This document shows, in pieces, positions 17,608 through 26,778 of a stretch of 64,000 bases of DNA. A model generated the notes under the pieces. The model was not told the DNA's origin, ran no database searches, and worked only from the letters and a program-made list of their open reading frames with translations. Location of the stretch: NCBI GenBank assembly GCA_016177775.1, contig JACOUQ010000029.1, forward strand, positions 1 through 64,000. The letters are read 5' to 3'. A program made the translations under genes and the position numbers. The stretch comes from Geobacter sp. (GTDB lineage: Bacteria > Desulfobacterota > Desulfuromonadia > Geobacterales > Geobacteraceae). Every line of letters starts with the position of its first letter. Position 1 is the first letter of the stretch.

Positions 17608-18651
17608 TTACGGAGTTATGGCAACCTTCAGCACTTTATCCAGTTTATTACCGAAAATCCGGTAACCCTCCTTGATGTCTTCCAGCGCAAACTTGTGTGT
17701 AATCAGTGGTGTCAGATCTGCACGTTTGTTCTGAATGATGCTCATCAGGCGTCTCAATCGCTCGCTGCCCCCTGGGCAGAGGGAACTGACGACCCTGATA
17801 TCCGCAAGACCGGCGCCAAAGGCATCTAGCGGGATTTGCAGATTGCTCTCGTACACCCCGAGGCTGGACAGGGTGCCGCCCGGCCTGAGGGAGCGCAGGG
17901 CATTTTCGAATGTCTTGGGATGCCCCAGGGCTTCAATAGCCACGTCAACACCGCGGCCGTCGGTCCGCTTCTTGATTTCGGCGATGACGTCAACTTTTGT
18001 GTGATCCAGCACCACATCCGCTCCCATGCGCACGGCCATTTCCTGCCGCTCCGGAATCGACTCCACCGCGATGACCAGGCCTGCACCGGCGACACGAGCG
18101 CCTACGGTCGCACAAAGTCCAATAGGCCCCTGTGCAAATACAGCCACCGTATCGCCAATTTTCACCCCACCATTTTCCGATGCAGAAAATCCTGTGGTCA
18201 TGATATCCCCGACAAAGAGGACCTGTTCGTCGGACAATCCGTCCGGAATCTTGGCTAGGTTGTACTGCGCGTTAGGAACAAGGATGAATTCCGCCTGAGC
18301 GCCATTGATCGTATTGCCGAATTTCCACCCACCGAGTGCGCCTCCACACTGGGAAGACTTGCCGTTTTGGCAGTAGAAACATTGCCCGCACGGGGTGATA
18401 GCCCCAACAGCAACCCTGTCTCCCGGCTTGAACCCGGTTACGCCAGGACCAAGCGAATCGATGAGTCCGACAAATTCGTGACCGATTATCAGTCCGGGCT
18501 TTACCGGATACCCTCCGGAAAGAATGTGGATATCGGTACCGCAAATGGTCGACATGGTAACCTTGACCACAACCTCGCCAGCAGCGGGTTCAGGTTTTGG
18601 CACATTTTCGATCTTGATATCATTGGGGCCGTGGAAAACGAGTGCTTTCAT
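17608..18651 (-). CDS. Zinc-dependent secondary-alcohol dehydrogenase
   Basis: The 347-aa MDR-family enzyme has the catalytic zinc ligands in STICGTDIH and GHEFVG, and a partial structural-zinc loop CGQCFYCQNGKSSQC. Its nucleotide fold reads VFAQGPIGLCATVGARVAGAGLVIAVE. The stretches GGWKFGNTINGAQAEF, IMTTGF and LCPGGSERLRRLM resemble clostridial NADP isopropanol dehydrogenases. Next to acxABC it most likely oxidises isopropanol to acetone. Coenzyme preference cannot be read with confidence. Confidence 0.82.
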   Translation of the reverse strand: MKALVFHGPNDIKIENVPKPEPAAGEVVVKVTMSTICGTDIHILSGGYPVKPGLIIGHEFVGLIDSLGPGVTGFKPGDRVAVGAITPCGQCFYCQNGKSSQCGGALGGWKFGNTINGAQAEFILVPNAQYNLAKIPDGLSDEQVLFVGDIMTTGFSASENGGVKIGDTVAVFAQGPIGLCATVGARVAGAGLVIAVESIPERQEMAVRMGADVVLDHTKVDVIAEIKKRTDGRGVDVAIEALGHPKTFENALRSLRPGGTLSSLGVYESNLQIPLDAFGAGLADIRVVSSLCPGGSERLRRLMSIIQNKRADLTPLITHKFALEDIKEGYRIFGNKLDKVLKVAITP

Positions 18652-18718
18652 AGTTCTTCTCCTTTTCTATTGTTAAGATAGTACCCAGGCACAGCATCAA
18701 CTAACCGGCCTGACTAGG

Positions 18719-19225
18719 CTAACCAGCACGCTCCGGCACCGGCAGGTTGACCCACTCCGAGTAGAAGGCCTCGATGTCCGGCTCGAAGTCGTGAATCACC
18801 GGGTACCAGGGTGTCGGCGCCTCGACGTCGAGCATCACTCCGCACTCCGGACAGTAATACTCGCGGTAGACCTGCCACTCGGTATCGGGAGCCATGAGCG
18901 TCGGATAGACATCGCGCATGGTCTCCGGGTTATCGCGTACATAAATAGCGGCGTTAAGCTTCCAGTTTTCACGGTAGTCGCCAAACTCGTGGCCACAGTC
19001 GCACTTGGTAACCCACTGCTTGGTCTTGGCCGACTGCGCGATGTACAGATGCGGCCCCAACGGCAGCACGATCTTGTCCTTCCACGGCACCTTGGCCTGC
19101 AAAACATCCAGGTAGATGCTGAAGCGTTCGTTGTCCTTGGGCATGGACAGCATCCGCATCGTGGTATCCCAGTCCAGTTTTCCTTCGGTCAGGTTCTTGA
19201 CCTGTTGTTTGGTATAGGTCGACAT
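18719..19225 (-). CDS. acxC: Acetone carboxylase gamma subunit
   Basis: The 168-aa protein has the usual AcxC length and contains a zinc-ligand set CDCGHEFGDYRENW and YYCPECGVMLDVEAPTPWYPVIHDFEPD. The family gamma subunit completes the (alpha-beta-gamma)2 enzyme that carboxylates acetone to acetoacetate at the cost of ATP. It follows acxB by 64 bases, in the order acxA-acxB-acxC known from Xanthobacter and Aromatoleum. Confidence 0.92.
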   Translation of the reverse strand: MSTYTKQQVKNLTEGKLDWDTTMRMLSMPKDNERFSIYLDVLQAKVPWKDKIVLPLGPHLYIAQSAKTKQWVTKCDCGHEFGDYRENWKLNAAIYVRDNPETMRDVYPTLMAPDTEWQVYREYYCPECGVMLDVEAPTPWYPVIHDFEPDIEAFYSEWVNLPVPERAG

Positions 19226-19289
19226 GATGTCTCTCCTTTTGTCAATTCACCGCCTGCATCTGTCGGTGATTGGTATGTTGGCCGTCGTT

Positions 19290-21635
19290 CTATTCTTCCA
19301 CCAGCACCACGGTATGGACGTCCGGAAGCTTGGACAGATCCTCGCGATATTTGGAACCGTAGGTCGGGATGTCCAGATCCTCCTCGTTGAGGGTCCAGTC
19401 CTCGGGGAGGTTCCAGAAGGTCTTGAACTCACCCAGGAATTTCGGCGACAGCGCGAAGCTGGTTGCATACATCTGCTTGACCGCCGTAATGGCACGGCCG
19501 ATGAGGATGCGGTCGCGCTCTTTCTTCATCCACTCGCGGGTCGGCAGCGCCCTGGCAAGCCGCGCCTTGCGGTGTTCCGCGCGGTTGGCGATGGTCTTCT
19601 TCACATCGACGCTCCAGACACCCTTGTCGTCCTGCTCGATGACCGCGCCGTGGACCTTGCGAGCATACTCGGGGAGCAGCAGGTTGTTGTTGAGGTCGCG
19701 CGCGATCGCCTCGGGTTCGCGCTCGAGGGGGTCGCCGAAGCCGGGGCCGCCGCGCAGGTAGTTGAGGTAAAGATCGTAGTTCTCGTAGCAGTCCTCGGTG
19801 GTCATGCACTGCTTGTCGCGCTTTACCTTGGCCCTGACGTTGATGTGGTTTTCGTAGCCCGCCTCGGCCGGGTTGGTATCGGCACCCAGCGGGAGTGTGT
19901 CGCCGTAGGTGATGCGTTCCTTGAGACCGGTGTTGTGCGCCTCGAAGCGGTAACCAGTGGCCGACGGGTACCCGCCCATCATCCCCCAGTCGCTGTTCAT
20001 GTAACCGTTGCCCATGAAGAACATGGTCCAGTCCTGGGCGTTCCATACCATGCGCAGGGTCTCGAAACCGGTGCCGCCGCGGTACTTGCCGTAGCCGCCG
20101 GAGTTGCACTTGGCGCTGCGCCCGAGGTAGACGAGCGGTTCCGCCATCTCCCAGATCTCGATGTCGCCCATGTCCCCTTCCGGGTTCCAGATCGCCGCTG
20201 CGTGGTTCAGGCCATCCTTGATGGCTCCCGCACCGGTACCGCAGGAACTCGCCTCGAAACTGTTGACGGCATGGATCTCGCCGTCCTGGTTGATGCCGCC
20301 CCCCTGCAGCCAGTTGGAGGTGTTGGCGTTGCCGGAGTTGACCTCCTCAAGGTAGCCGCGGCTGAAATAGCTGTGGGAAAGCGCACGCCACATCGCGCTC
20401 CAGCCGGAGACCAGAAAGTGCCAGGCGTAGGCGTGGCCGGTGCGCCGGTCGTCGGGATTCATCCAGGTCCCCTTAGGGAGCCGGAATTCGGTGCCGTAGT
20501 AGGCGCCGTCATTGATGCGCTGGGTGGGGACCAGGGTCTGCGTCATCATGACCCAGATGCCGCTGGTGAAGGCGACTTGGTGCGCGTTGTAGCTGTGCCA
20601 GCCCCAACGGCTCGCCCCCTCGAAGTCGAGCCGCCACGAGCCGTCCTTGCGGATGTCGATCTCGACCGGCTGGTGCATGATGGTGTCGATCTTGGCGAAG
20701 GCGTTGGGGGTCTGGACGTCGGGGTGGGCATACGGCACGTCCACGAAGGCCGCCTTGCGGTACTTGCCGGGAATGGTCATCGCCTTGAGACGGCTTATGA
20801 GGCCGCGGCGCCCTTCCTCGATCACCTCGAAGGCGAACTTTTCGTACGCCTCCAGCCCCTCTTCGGCGACCACTTCCTCCACCAGGGTGCGGATCATGTG
20901 GCAGCCGGCGATGCGGGTCTTCTCGTCGAGGATCCAGTATTTCGGGGTACGCACCGCTCGCTGGCTTTCGTGCAGCCAGTCGCGCAGCGGCTTGTCGTTC
21001 ACCCCGGTTTTGCGGCAGGTGATCATGAAGCCGTCGCCGAAACGCTGCACCTGCCCCGTCGACATGGAGCCCGGGGTGATCGAGCCGGTATCGATGACGT
21101 GGGTCACTCCGCCGACCCAGCCAACCAGTTTGCCCTGAATGAAGATCGGGACGATGGTGGCGATGTCGCACGGGTGCACGTTGCCGATCGAGCAGTCGTT
21201 GTTGGTGAACATGTCGCCGGGATTGATGCCGGGGTTGCTCTCCCAGTCGTTCTCGATCATGTACTTGATCGCAGCCCCCATGGTCCCGACGTGGATGATG
21301 ATCCCTGTGGAGGTCAAAACGCAGTCGCCGGCGGCGTTGTAGAGGGTGAAGCAGAGTTCGCCTTCCTGCTCGACGATCGGGCTTGCGGCGATCTTCTTGG
21401 CGGTCTCGCGCGAATGGACCAGGCCGCCGCGCAGCTTGGAGAAAAGCTTTTCGTAGCGGATCGGATCGCTCTCGCGCAGGTCAAGGCGCTCCAGGCCATT
21501 GTAGAACCCGGTCGTTTTGGTGCGGTCCTGGATGGCGTCGCGATACTGCTTGAGGGTCTGGCCGTTTCCGAGCAGGCCGCCCACGAGCTCTTCAGCGGCT
21601 TTCGTCTTCTTCGATGTGCTCGCGTCAGTTTTCAT
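19290..21635 (-). CDS. acxB: Acetone carboxylase alpha subunit (hydantoinase B family)
   Basis: The 781-aa protein is close to the family's 776 aa. Hydantoinase-B motifs are visible: GDMFTNNDCSIGNVHPCDIATIVPIF, HVIDTGSITPGSMSTG, SSCGTGAGAIKDG, and a final YLRGGPGFGDPLEREPEA. In characterised enzymes this subunit holds the Mn site for carboxylation of the enol-phosphate of acetone; the DCS-x5-HPCD stretch contains candidate ligands. Acetophenone carboxylase is a less likely alternative, because that enzyme has more subunits. Confidence 0.92.
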   Translation of the reverse strand: MKTDASTSKKTKAAEELVGGLLGNGQTLKQYRDAIQDRTKTTGFYNGLERLDLRESDPIRYEKLFSKLRGGLVHSRETAKKIAASPIVEQEGELCFTLYNAAGDCVLTSTGIIIHVGTMGAAIKYMIENDWESNPGINPGDMFTNNDCSIGNVHPCDIATIVPIFIQGKLVGWVGGVTHVIDTGSITPGSMSTGQVQRFGDGFMITCRKTGVNDKPLRDWLHESQRAVRTPKYWILDEKTRIAGCHMIRTLVEEVVAEEGLEAYEKFAFEVIEEGRRGLISRLKAMTIPGKYRKAAFVDVPYAHPDVQTPNAFAKIDTIMHQPVEIDIRKDGSWRLDFEGASRWGWHSYNAHQVAFTSGIWVMMTQTLVPTQRINDGAYYGTEFRLPKGTWMNPDDRRTGHAYAWHFLVSGWSAMWRALSHSYFSRGYLEEVNSGNANTSNWLQGGGINQDGEIHAVNSFEASSCGTGAGAIKDGLNHAAAIWNPEGDMGDIEIWEMAEPLVYLGRSAKCNSGGYGKYRGGTGFETLRMVWNAQDWTMFFMGNGYMNSDWGMMGGYPSATGYRFEAHNTGLKERITYGDTLPLGADTNPAEAGYENHINVRAKVKRDKQCMTTEDCYENYDLYLNYLRGGPGFGDPLEREPEAIARDLNNNLLLPEYARKVHGAVIEQDDKGVWSVDVKKTIANRAEHRKARLARALPTREWMKKERDRILIGRAITAVKQMYATSFALSPKFLGEFKTFWNLPEDWTLNEEDLDIPTYGSKYREDLSKLPDVHTVVLVEE

Positions 21636-21651
21636 GTTGGTCTCCTTTTCG

Positions 21652-23829
21652 TTATTTCACTTCCCTGAGATGGGTTGGACGCTGTTTTACCTCTTTGAGG
21701 TGGAAAAGGCGGTGTTTATCGACGTAGGTGGCAAAACCCTCCGGCACCACGAAGGTAGTGGCGTCCGATTCGATGATGGCAGGGCCGGTAATCTCATTAC
21801 CCGGCCTGAGAGCTTCCATCTTCCAGAGCTTGGCATCGACCCACTTCTTGTGCCGGTAGAATTTACGGGTGCCCAGGAATGCGTCCTTCGGCGGGGTGGG
21901 TCCCTCTTCAGGATCTTCGGGAAGGGTGGGTTTTTGCACTGGCACGAGACCACGCATGATCGCACCGGTGACCGAAAAGCCGAGTTCGGGCGAACGTGCG
22001 GAACTCGCGTAAACCCGCGCATAGGTCTCTTCATAGGCCTCCACCATGCGGTCCCAGTCGGCGGCGGTAGCTGCCATGGTGATCGGGGAGTTGATTTCCA
22101 GGTCGTTCAGCTGCCCCATGTACTGCATGCGGAAGCCGGGCTGCAGGATCACCTCGTTGCGCTTGAAGCCGTTGATCTCGAACTCCTCGATGACTTTGGC
22201 GGCGAGTTCTTCCCAAGCGGTCTGGATGGTTCTGCAGGCTGTCACCTTGTCTACATCGCTGCCGTTTTGCGGTATCGCGACGTCCACGCTCTTGTCGTAG
22301 CGGTACTCGAAGTCGGCGCAGGCGCAGCCGAAGGCCGAGAAGCCCGCGGCCCAAGCCGGGACGATGACGTCCTTGAAGCCGGCCCCTTCGGTGTAGCCGT
22401 AGGTGTGGACCGGACCAGCCCCCCCGTATGAGAAGCAGACGAAGTCGGCGGCACTGTACCCCTTGGCGCTGATGTTGGCGCGCAGGTAGTCGCGCAGCTG
22501 CAGGTCGAGAAGCTCGATGACGCCGGCGGCCGCGTCCTCGATGGAGAGGCCGAGCGGGTCGGCGATCTGCGCCTTGATGTGCTGCCGGGCACGCTCGACG
22601 TTCAGCTTGATCGCGCCCCCCAGGAAGTTTTCCGGGTTGAGGTAGCCGAGCACCACGTGGCAGTCGGAGACGCTCACAGTGTCGAGGCCGCTTTCCGGCC
22701 AGCAGGTTCCCACGCGGTACCCCGCACTGTCCGGCCCCAGCTTGATGCCGCCGCTGTAAGGATCGATGCGCACGAAGCTCCCCGCGCCGGCCCCCACTGA
22801 GTCCATCGCCACCAGCGGCAGCGAAAGAACCAGTCGGGCCATGTCCGGGTCCGAGATGATGGAGAAGTTGCCCTTGGTGATCAGCGCCATGTCGAAGGAG
22901 GTACCGCCGATATCCGAGCAGGCGATGTTCTCGTACCCCAGCACCTCGCCGAGGAGTTTCGACCCGATGACCCCGCCGATGGGGCCGGAGACTATGGTGC
23001 GCGACAGCTCCCTGGCCTTCCACGATATGGTGCCGCCGTGAGTAGCCATGACCCGCAGGTCGAACTTGGAGCCGTGCTTCTTGAAGCGGTCGCTCACTTT
23101 CTGGAGTGTCTTCCGCGATGGCTCCGCAGCATAGGCCTCCAATATGGTGGTATTCATCCGGTGGCTTTCCTTGCGGGAAGGGTAATAATCCACCGAAGCG
23201 AACACCGGGACATCGACACCCATCTTTGACAGCTCATAGCGGCAAATATCTCTGGTACGTTTTTCGTTCGTTCCATTCTTGTGGGATTGCAGCAGGCAAA
23301 TGACGATCGCCTTTGCACCGGCATCGACCAGTTCGCGAGTAGCCTGGCGAACCTCCTGTTCTCGCAGCGGGATGACGACCGTGCCCTGCACATCGGTCCG
23401 TTCAGTCACACCGCGGGTTCGCGACAACGGCACGAGCGGTTCGTCGTAGCGATGCGTGTTGAGATGGATGCGATCTTCCAGCGCATAGCCAAGGTAGCTC
23501 TGGATCGCACGCCCCATCGAATGCACCTGCTCGAAACCCTTGTTGCAGATCAGACCGACGTCCATCCCCCGCCTTTGCACCACCCGGTTCAGCATGGCAG
23601 TGCCGGAATAGACGCATGTCAACAGCTCCGGATACACCTGATCCACGTTCCGTCCCCAGTGGGCAAGAGCATCCTCTGACGAATTGAAGATGGCAAGCGA
23701 TTCGTCCTCCGGATTGCTCTGCGCCTTGCCGACGACAAATCTTCCATCCTTACGGACGAAAAAGGTGTCGGTCATCGTACCGCCGGCATCAATACCCATT
23801 ACCTGAACTGGCGAGTTTTGAGCTTGCAT
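21652..23829 (-). CDS. acxA: Acetone carboxylase beta subunit (hydantoinase A family)
   Basis: The 725-aa ASKHA-fold ATPase subunit starts VMGIDAGGTMTDTFFV (phosphate-1 loop). It also has CSDIGGTSFDMALITKG and SYGGAGPVHTYGYTEGAG. In the enzyme family it phosphorylates acetone and bicarbonate. The ATG at 23829, with AGGAGA upstream, is chosen; the in-frame extension upstream to 23901 is basic and unlike the family. It is the promoter-proximal gene, 177 bases downstream of the -12 element of a sigma-54 promoter. Confidence 0.92.
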   Translation of the reverse strand: MQAQNSPVQVMGIDAGGTMTDTFFVRKDGRFVVGKAQSNPEDESLAIFNSSEDALAHWGRNVDQVYPELLTCVYSGTAMLNRVVQRRGMDVGLICNKGFEQVHSMGRAIQSYLGYALEDRIHLNTHRYDEPLVPLSRTRGVTERTDVQGTVVIPLREQEVRQATRELVDAGAKAIVICLLQSHKNGTNEKRTRDICRYELSKMGVDVPVFASVDYYPSRKESHRMNTTILEAYAAEPSRKTLQKVSDRFKKHGSKFDLRVMATHGGTISWKARELSRTIVSGPIGGVIGSKLLGEVLGYENIACSDIGGTSFDMALITKGNFSIISDPDMARLVLSLPLVAMDSVGAGAGSFVRIDPYSGGIKLGPDSAGYRVGTCWPESGLDTVSVSDCHVVLGYLNPENFLGGAIKLNVERARQHIKAQIADPLGLSIEDAAAGVIELLDLQLRDYLRANISAKGYSAADFVCFSYGGAGPVHTYGYTEGAGFKDVIVPAWAAGFSAFGCACADFEYRYDKSVDVAIPQNGSDVDKVTACRTIQTAWEELAAKVIEEFEINGFKRNEVILQPGFRMQYMGQLNDLEINSPITMAATAADWDRMVEAYEETYARVYASSARSPELGFSVTGAIMRGLVPVQKPTLPEDPEEGPTPPKDAFLGTRKFYRHKKWVDAKLWKMEALRPGNEITGPAIIESDATTFVVPEGFATYVDKHRLFHLKEVKQRPTHLREVK

Positions 23830-24005
23830 AGAATGTCTCCTTCTCTGATTGATTTGTTTTTCTTGTGACGGTTGCTTTCTGCGGTCATTGCTTGTTTCCA
23901 ATTAACTTTTCCCTGGTGCTCACCTCCCTCTACAGAATTCGCTTGGGATCAATCGTTCGCCATTTTCAGCGTTAAAGAACGTTGTTTTATGTTATTTATC
24001 CCTTG

Positions 24006-24021
24006 AGCAATCGCCATGCCA
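24006..24021 (-). promoter_or_regulatory. Sigma-54 promoter of the acx operon
   Basis: On the minus strand the sequence reads TGGCAT-GGCGA-TTGCT. It matches the -24/-12 consensus TGGCAC-N5-TTGCW at all but one position, with the obligatory GG-N10-GC. It is positioned upstream of acxA and next to a divergent sigma-54-dependent activator gene. Confidence 0.75.
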
Positions 24022-24540
24022 TCACATCTATCCTTTATTTTCATTATGATAAGCCCGTGACAAAGGTCCGTTTTTGTTCAGATATTCCGGTGTCACAAAG
24101 ATATCGACAACCATTACAGAGATTTAATATAACGTTGTTCTGTCGCGCATTTGGGACTTGGACTGTCTCATTTCTGAGACGGCGTGAGAGTCTGATAAAG
24201 CTATTTGGGCTCCTAAACCCTTGAATAGAAACTTTTTGCAAATGAATCCAGATGTAAGTAAAAATGGGCAGGGTATTAACTGAAGTCACTCCTGATGGCA
24301 TTTGGTAATAGGGCTTTCTCCGGAATGCGCGCTGGACGCACATGAAACTTCGGCCGGCAGATGACGTCATTCCAGCCCCGCACTCAATCCTGGTACGATG
24401 TTTGTTTATAGTTTCTCAGGCGTCCTTGTGTTTTTCCTTTCTGGTATGTTACAATATCATTTAAACATGGTTTTACTGCACGCCGGTAGAGATCCAATTT
24501 CTGACGGGCGTTAAGCAAGAGCCTTAGAAGGAGGCATCCG
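24022..24540. other. Divergent control region acxA/acxR
   Basis: About 520 bases between the acx sigma-54 promoter and the activator start, with no supported gene. It is AT-richer than its flanks and contains the inverted repeat at 24164-24180. No sigma-70 promoter for the activator could be named with confidence. Confidence 0.5.
24164..24180. promoter_or_regulatory. Candidate enhancer site for the AcoR-like activator
   Basis: TGTCTCA-TTTC-TGAGAC is an inverted repeat with 6-bp perfect arms. It lies about 145 bp upstream of the -24 element of the acx promoter, a normal distance for a sigma-54 enhancer. The same arms occur in the palindrome at 845-862. Confidence 0.5.
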
Positions 24541-26490
24541 ATGGCTCTGGTGAATCCGTACATTGCATACCCGAAAGACCGCCGCAAAATCCATAAGCTT
24601 CGCGACATATTTGAGGTTGGGCGGTTCTCAAATGACCAACTCGACCCGTATGAAAGAACGCTTATCGGGGACTGGATGCGCTGCAGAAACCTCGGCGTTA
24701 ACCCTGACATGCATGAAGGCATACTTCTTCCCGAAGATGAGTACAAGAACGCCCTCGCGACCAGCAGCTTCATCGTCGAAAAATCCGAGCCAATCATTAA
24801 GAAGGTTTCGAATCTCCTTACGGGCGTCCCGGGCATCCTCATACTCACCGACAACAAGGGGACCATTCTCTACATCATCGGTGATCCGTCCGTGCGCTTG
24901 CGGGCTGCCGAAGAATCCGGGCTTGTAGAGGGGGCACGCTGGTCGGAGTCGTTGGCGGGAACCAATGGCATAGGAACCGCCATATCCAAGAAAGAAGCGG
25001 TTCACGTTTACGCCAACGAACACTTTTGCGAAGGTTGGCACCAGTGGTCATGTGCAGCAACGCCGATCCTTGACCCCTTCACCGAAGAAATTCTCGGCGT
25101 CATCGACTTCACAACCTTTGACAAAGACTACAGAGAGGACGCGGTCGGCCTGACCTATTCACTTTCCGGCCACATCAAGGCGGAACTGAGACTGCAGCTG
25201 GAATTGGAACGCATGCAGCTGATCCATGGCTACTCTGACTATTCATCCCGCTATCCGTCTGATGGGATCGTCGTTCTGGACCGAATGGGCCGTGTCGTCA
25301 GAAGCAGTCCGGGAGTCAATCCGGGCGAATGGGATTTATTCCTGAGAGGCGGGCCTGATAAAGAACAACCCAAAAAGGTGCAGCAGATCTATCTGCCTGG
25401 TACAGAGAGGGAAATCGGCTCTCTTCTGGTGGTTCAGCGGAAGAGCTCCGCTGTTTTTTCAGTGCCGACCGGCACAACAAGATTCCTTTGCGTAGCAACG
25501 TTCGGGGAGTTTGTAACTGCCAGCGATAACCTCAAACTCATCATGGAGCGGGTTAACAAAGTCATCCCCTCGGATATCAATGTGTTGCTGATCGGAGAGA
25601 CAGGGACCGGCAAGGAGATTATTGCCAACTACATCCATACACACAGCAAGCGTCACGCGGGTCCTTTCGTAGCGGTCAACTGCGGAGCAATCAGCAAAGA
25701 ACTTTTCGAAAGCAAGTTTTTCGGCTATGAGCGCGGCGCCTTTACGGGGGCCGATCCGCGGGGCAGGAAGGGGGTTTTTGAATCCGCCAACGGCGGGACC
25801 CTTTTCCTCGACGAGGTCGGCGAGATGCCTCTGGATATTCAGGCGGCCCTCTTGCGGGTTCTGGAAACGGGTCGCTTCAGCCGCGTTGGCTCCGACAAGG
25901 AAATCTCCACAGACTGCAGGATTATCGCGGCAACAAACCGGTCCCTCTCTGACGAGATCGAGCGAGGGACCTTCAGGGCGGACTTGTACTACAGGCTCGG
26001 GGTTGCAAAGTTCGACATCCCTCCCTTGCGAGAACGACCTGAAGATATCCCTGTCCTGATTCAACACACCATGGTTTCGTTATGCCGAAAGCACGACATG
26101 ACTCCTGCGACCATTACGCCGGAGGTGATGGAACTCCTTACCGGATACAACTGGCCGGGGAACGGGCGCGAAGTCAGGAATGTCATCGAGTCGGCGATGA
26201 TTTGCGGGGGAGATGCGGTTACCGTCCAGGATTTGCCAATGAACATAAAATATTCCCAAAAGGCGCCCGTACAACCGGGGGAGAGCCGAACCGCGGCGCT
26301 TGACGCAGGCTCCAATCCTGTCGACTACAGGATCGACTCCAATATCTCACAACGCGAAGTTAATCTGATCATAGCTACACTGGAAAAATACAAGGACATA
26401 GCCCTCATCTGTGAGGCGCTTGGAGTCTCCAGGGCAACTTTCTACAGAAAGTGCAAAGCCCATGGGATCACACCGAGCGACTTCACCTAG
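24541..26490 (+). CDS. acxR: AcoR/AcxR-type sigma-54-dependent activator
   Basis: The 649-aa protein has an N-terminal GAF-type sensor region (about residues 60-220: GVPGILILTDNKGTILYIIGDPSVRLRAAEESGLVEGARWSESLAGTNGIGTAI is AcoR-like). The AAA+ domain (about 325-560) has Walker A GETGTGKE, the sigma-54 contact loop GAFTGA and Walker B GGTLFLDEVGEM. The C-terminal Fis-type helix-turn-helix reads LICEALGVSRATFYRKCKAHGI. GAAGGAGG precedes the ATG. It probably senses acetone or isopropanol and activates the divergent acx promoter. Confidence 0.9.
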   Translation: MALVNPYIAYPKDRRKIHKLRDIFEVGRFSNDQLDPYERTLIGDWMRCRNLGVNPDMHEGILLPEDEYKNALATSSFIVEKSEPIIKKVSNLLTGVPGILILTDNKGTILYIIGDPSVRLRAAEESGLVEGARWSESLAGTNGIGTAISKKEAVHVYANEHFCEGWHQWSCAATPILDPFTEEILGVIDFTTFDKDYREDAVGLTYSLSGHIKAELRLQLELERMQLIHGYSDYSSRYPSDGIVVLDRMGRVVRSSPGVNPGEWDLFLRGGPDKEQPKKVQQIYLPGTEREIGSLLVVQRKSSAVFSVPTGTTRFLCVATFGEFVTASDNLKLIMERVNKVIPSDINVLLIGETGTGKEIIANYIHTHSKRHAGPFVAVNCGAISKELFESKFFGYERGAFTGADPRGRKGVFESANGGTLFLDEVGEMPLDIQAALLRVLETGRFSRVGSDKEISTDCRIIAATNRSLSDEIERGTFRADLYYRLGVAKFDIPPLRERPEDIPVLIQHTMVSLCRKHDMTPATITPEVMELLTGYNWPGNGREVRNVIESAMICGGDAVTVQDLPMNIKYSQKAPVQPGESRTAALDAGSNPVDYRIDSNISQREVNLIIATLEKYKDIALICEALGVSRATFYRKCKAHGITPSDFT

Positions 26491-26555
26491 TACAAAACCC
26501 TGCTTGGCCGGCTACACCGATCGGTTTTCCTTATTTAATTGAAGACAAAGTTCTT

Positions 26556-26592
26556 AATCCCACCGAAATCTCGGTGGGATTTTCTTTTTTAA
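26556..26592 (+). terminator. Rho-independent terminator after acxR
   Basis: AATCCCACCGA pairs with TCGGTGGGATT around a short loop and is followed by TTCTTTTTT. It closes the single-gene acxR transcript 66 bases after its stop. Confidence 0.8.
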
Positions 26593-26778
26593 CGCCATAT
26601 TAATCGGTTGAGCTGTAAAATCAGACGGTGACAACGTAAGCCTACCTGAAGCCGTATGGATTTTGACAAGTCGTTCGTGAATGATAGGATTGCCGATAAG
26701 ATACACGAGCTAAAGTGAACAACTTCTCGATTTGGAACGAAACTGCAGAGGGATTTGGGCGCAAGGGTGGCATGCGTA

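Noticed and set aside
19224-21668. An 814-codon plus-strand frame opposite acxB
   Set aside because: Antisense to a well-conserved acetone carboxylase subunit; composition (Val/Leu/Asp-rich) is typical of a reverse-frame shadow.
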